Source of the DNA: Bacillota bacterium
GTDB taxonomy: Bacteria > Bacillota > Clostridia > Lachnospirales > Lachnospiraceae
Length of the DNA: 28,705 nucleotides
Direction: 5' to 3'
Assembly (NCBI GenBank): GCA_023409835.1
Contig: JAEYQV010000093.1
Location: 1-28,705 of the forward strand
Positions 28,416-28,705 of the stretch are shown piece after piece. The stretch's first letter is position 1; each line of letters begins with the position of its first letter. The position numbers and the translations under genes were made by a program. The notes under the pieces were generated by a model that was not told the origin of the DNA, made no database searches, and worked only from the letters and a program-made list of their open reading frames with translations.

Positions 28416-28705
28416 TTATGAGGAAAGCCAGGCGCCGATTATCATGAAACCCAATGCTATAAAGTATGAGTAAGGAGGCAATTGCCGAAATAGGATGAGG
28501 GATAGCAGCGTACCTAAGAAAGGTGCTACTGCATAGTAAGCACTTGTTCGTGCCGCACCGAGAAAACGTTGAGCATACACATAGAAGAATATGCTTAAGC
28601 CGTATGCCACAAGACCGACACTAAGAACAGCAAATACACTCCAAAGAACAGTGATACGCTCTCCGATACAGAGCCCGATCATTACAGAACCCAATCCCGA
28701 AAAAA
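28416..28705 (-). CDS. EamA/DMT-family transporter, C-terminal part (5' partial)
   Basis: The frame is open to the window end, so only about the last 95 residues are seen. They contain about four hydrophobic helices and the hallmark of the second EamA repeat: YAQRFLGAARTSAYYAVAPFLGTLLSL, then FIALGFMIIGAWLSS at the C-terminus. EamA (10-TMS drug/metabolite) transporters export amino acids, nucleosides or drugs; the substrate cannot be told from this part. The in-frame TTG at 28694 is not the start. A possible terminator hairpin lies on the 3' side at 28308-28355. Confidence 0.85.
   Translation of the reverse strand, partial: FSGLGSVMIGLCIGERITVLWSVFAVLSVGLVAYGLSIFFYVYAQRFLGAARTSAYYAVAPFLGTLLSLILFRQLPPYSYFIALGFMIIGAWLSS

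Overview
The window looks like chromosome from an anaerobic Firmicute, most likely class Clostridia and close to the Lachnospiraceae. The reasons are moderate GC, strong AGGAGG-type ribosome sites, TATAAT promoters (often extended TGnTATAAT), many lipoproteins, and a gene set with rubrerythrins, an XRE-DUF5680 regulator, DUF3006, a LamG/Big_2 surface protein and zinc-ribbon proteins. The species call is inference; nothing was searched. Genes run on both strands, mostly plus. No tRNA, rRNA, transposase, integrase or CRISPR array was seen.

Region 1 (1-3400) holds the 3' part of a secreted LamG-LamG-Big_2 protein, a ketopantoate reductase (panE-like) and a YccF membrane protein. An intergenic stretch follows that ends in a strong terminator of its own and may encode a small RNA or a leader.

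Region 2 (3416-10735) is the most notable. It is a flavin-based extracellular electron transfer (EET) type locus: a type II NADH dehydrogenase fused to a DoxX-like four-helix membrane domain, a polyprenyl diphosphate synthase (DmkB-like), a UbiA prenyltransferase (DmkA-like), a two-repeat lipoprotein (PplA-like), a lipoprotein ApbE flavin transferase (FmnB-like) and a further lipoprotein. NADH electrons would pass to a demethylmenaquinone-type quinone and then to covalently flavinylated extracytosolic carriers. The NADH dehydrogenase carries two near-consensus ApbE target motifs (DAVTSAT and DAVSGAT) in an Ala-rich loop predicted to face outward, and the last lipoprotein has DAVTSAS. This suggests the dehydrogenase may itself be flavinylated outside the membrane. 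No eetA or eetB homologue lies in the window.

Region 3 (10736-12940) starts with a 185-nt nested inverted-repeat element and three 24-bp-spaced direct repeats upstream of a shikimate kinase, followed by two zinc-ribbon proteins and a bidirectional terminator. Region 4 (12985-14684, minus) is an operon of a ComEC-like metallo-beta-lactamase-fold hydrolase, DUF3006 and free methionine-R-sulfoxide reductase. Region 5 (14874-17941) holds an RNA 2',3'-cyclic phosphodiesterase, a DUF188 protein, a transglutaminase-domain envelope protein and rubrerythrin.

Region 6 (18203-23881) is the uvrB-uvrA excision-repair pair behind a LexA-like box, with a YfbR-like 5'-deoxynucleotidase. Region 7 (23979-28705) has an XRE-DUF5680 regulator, a tandemly repeated long-hairpin intergenic element, an AlkZ-related protein, a secreted protein of unknown function, a small acidic protein, a ferritin-like di-iron protein, 13-bp tandem repeats and the 3' part of an EamA transporter.
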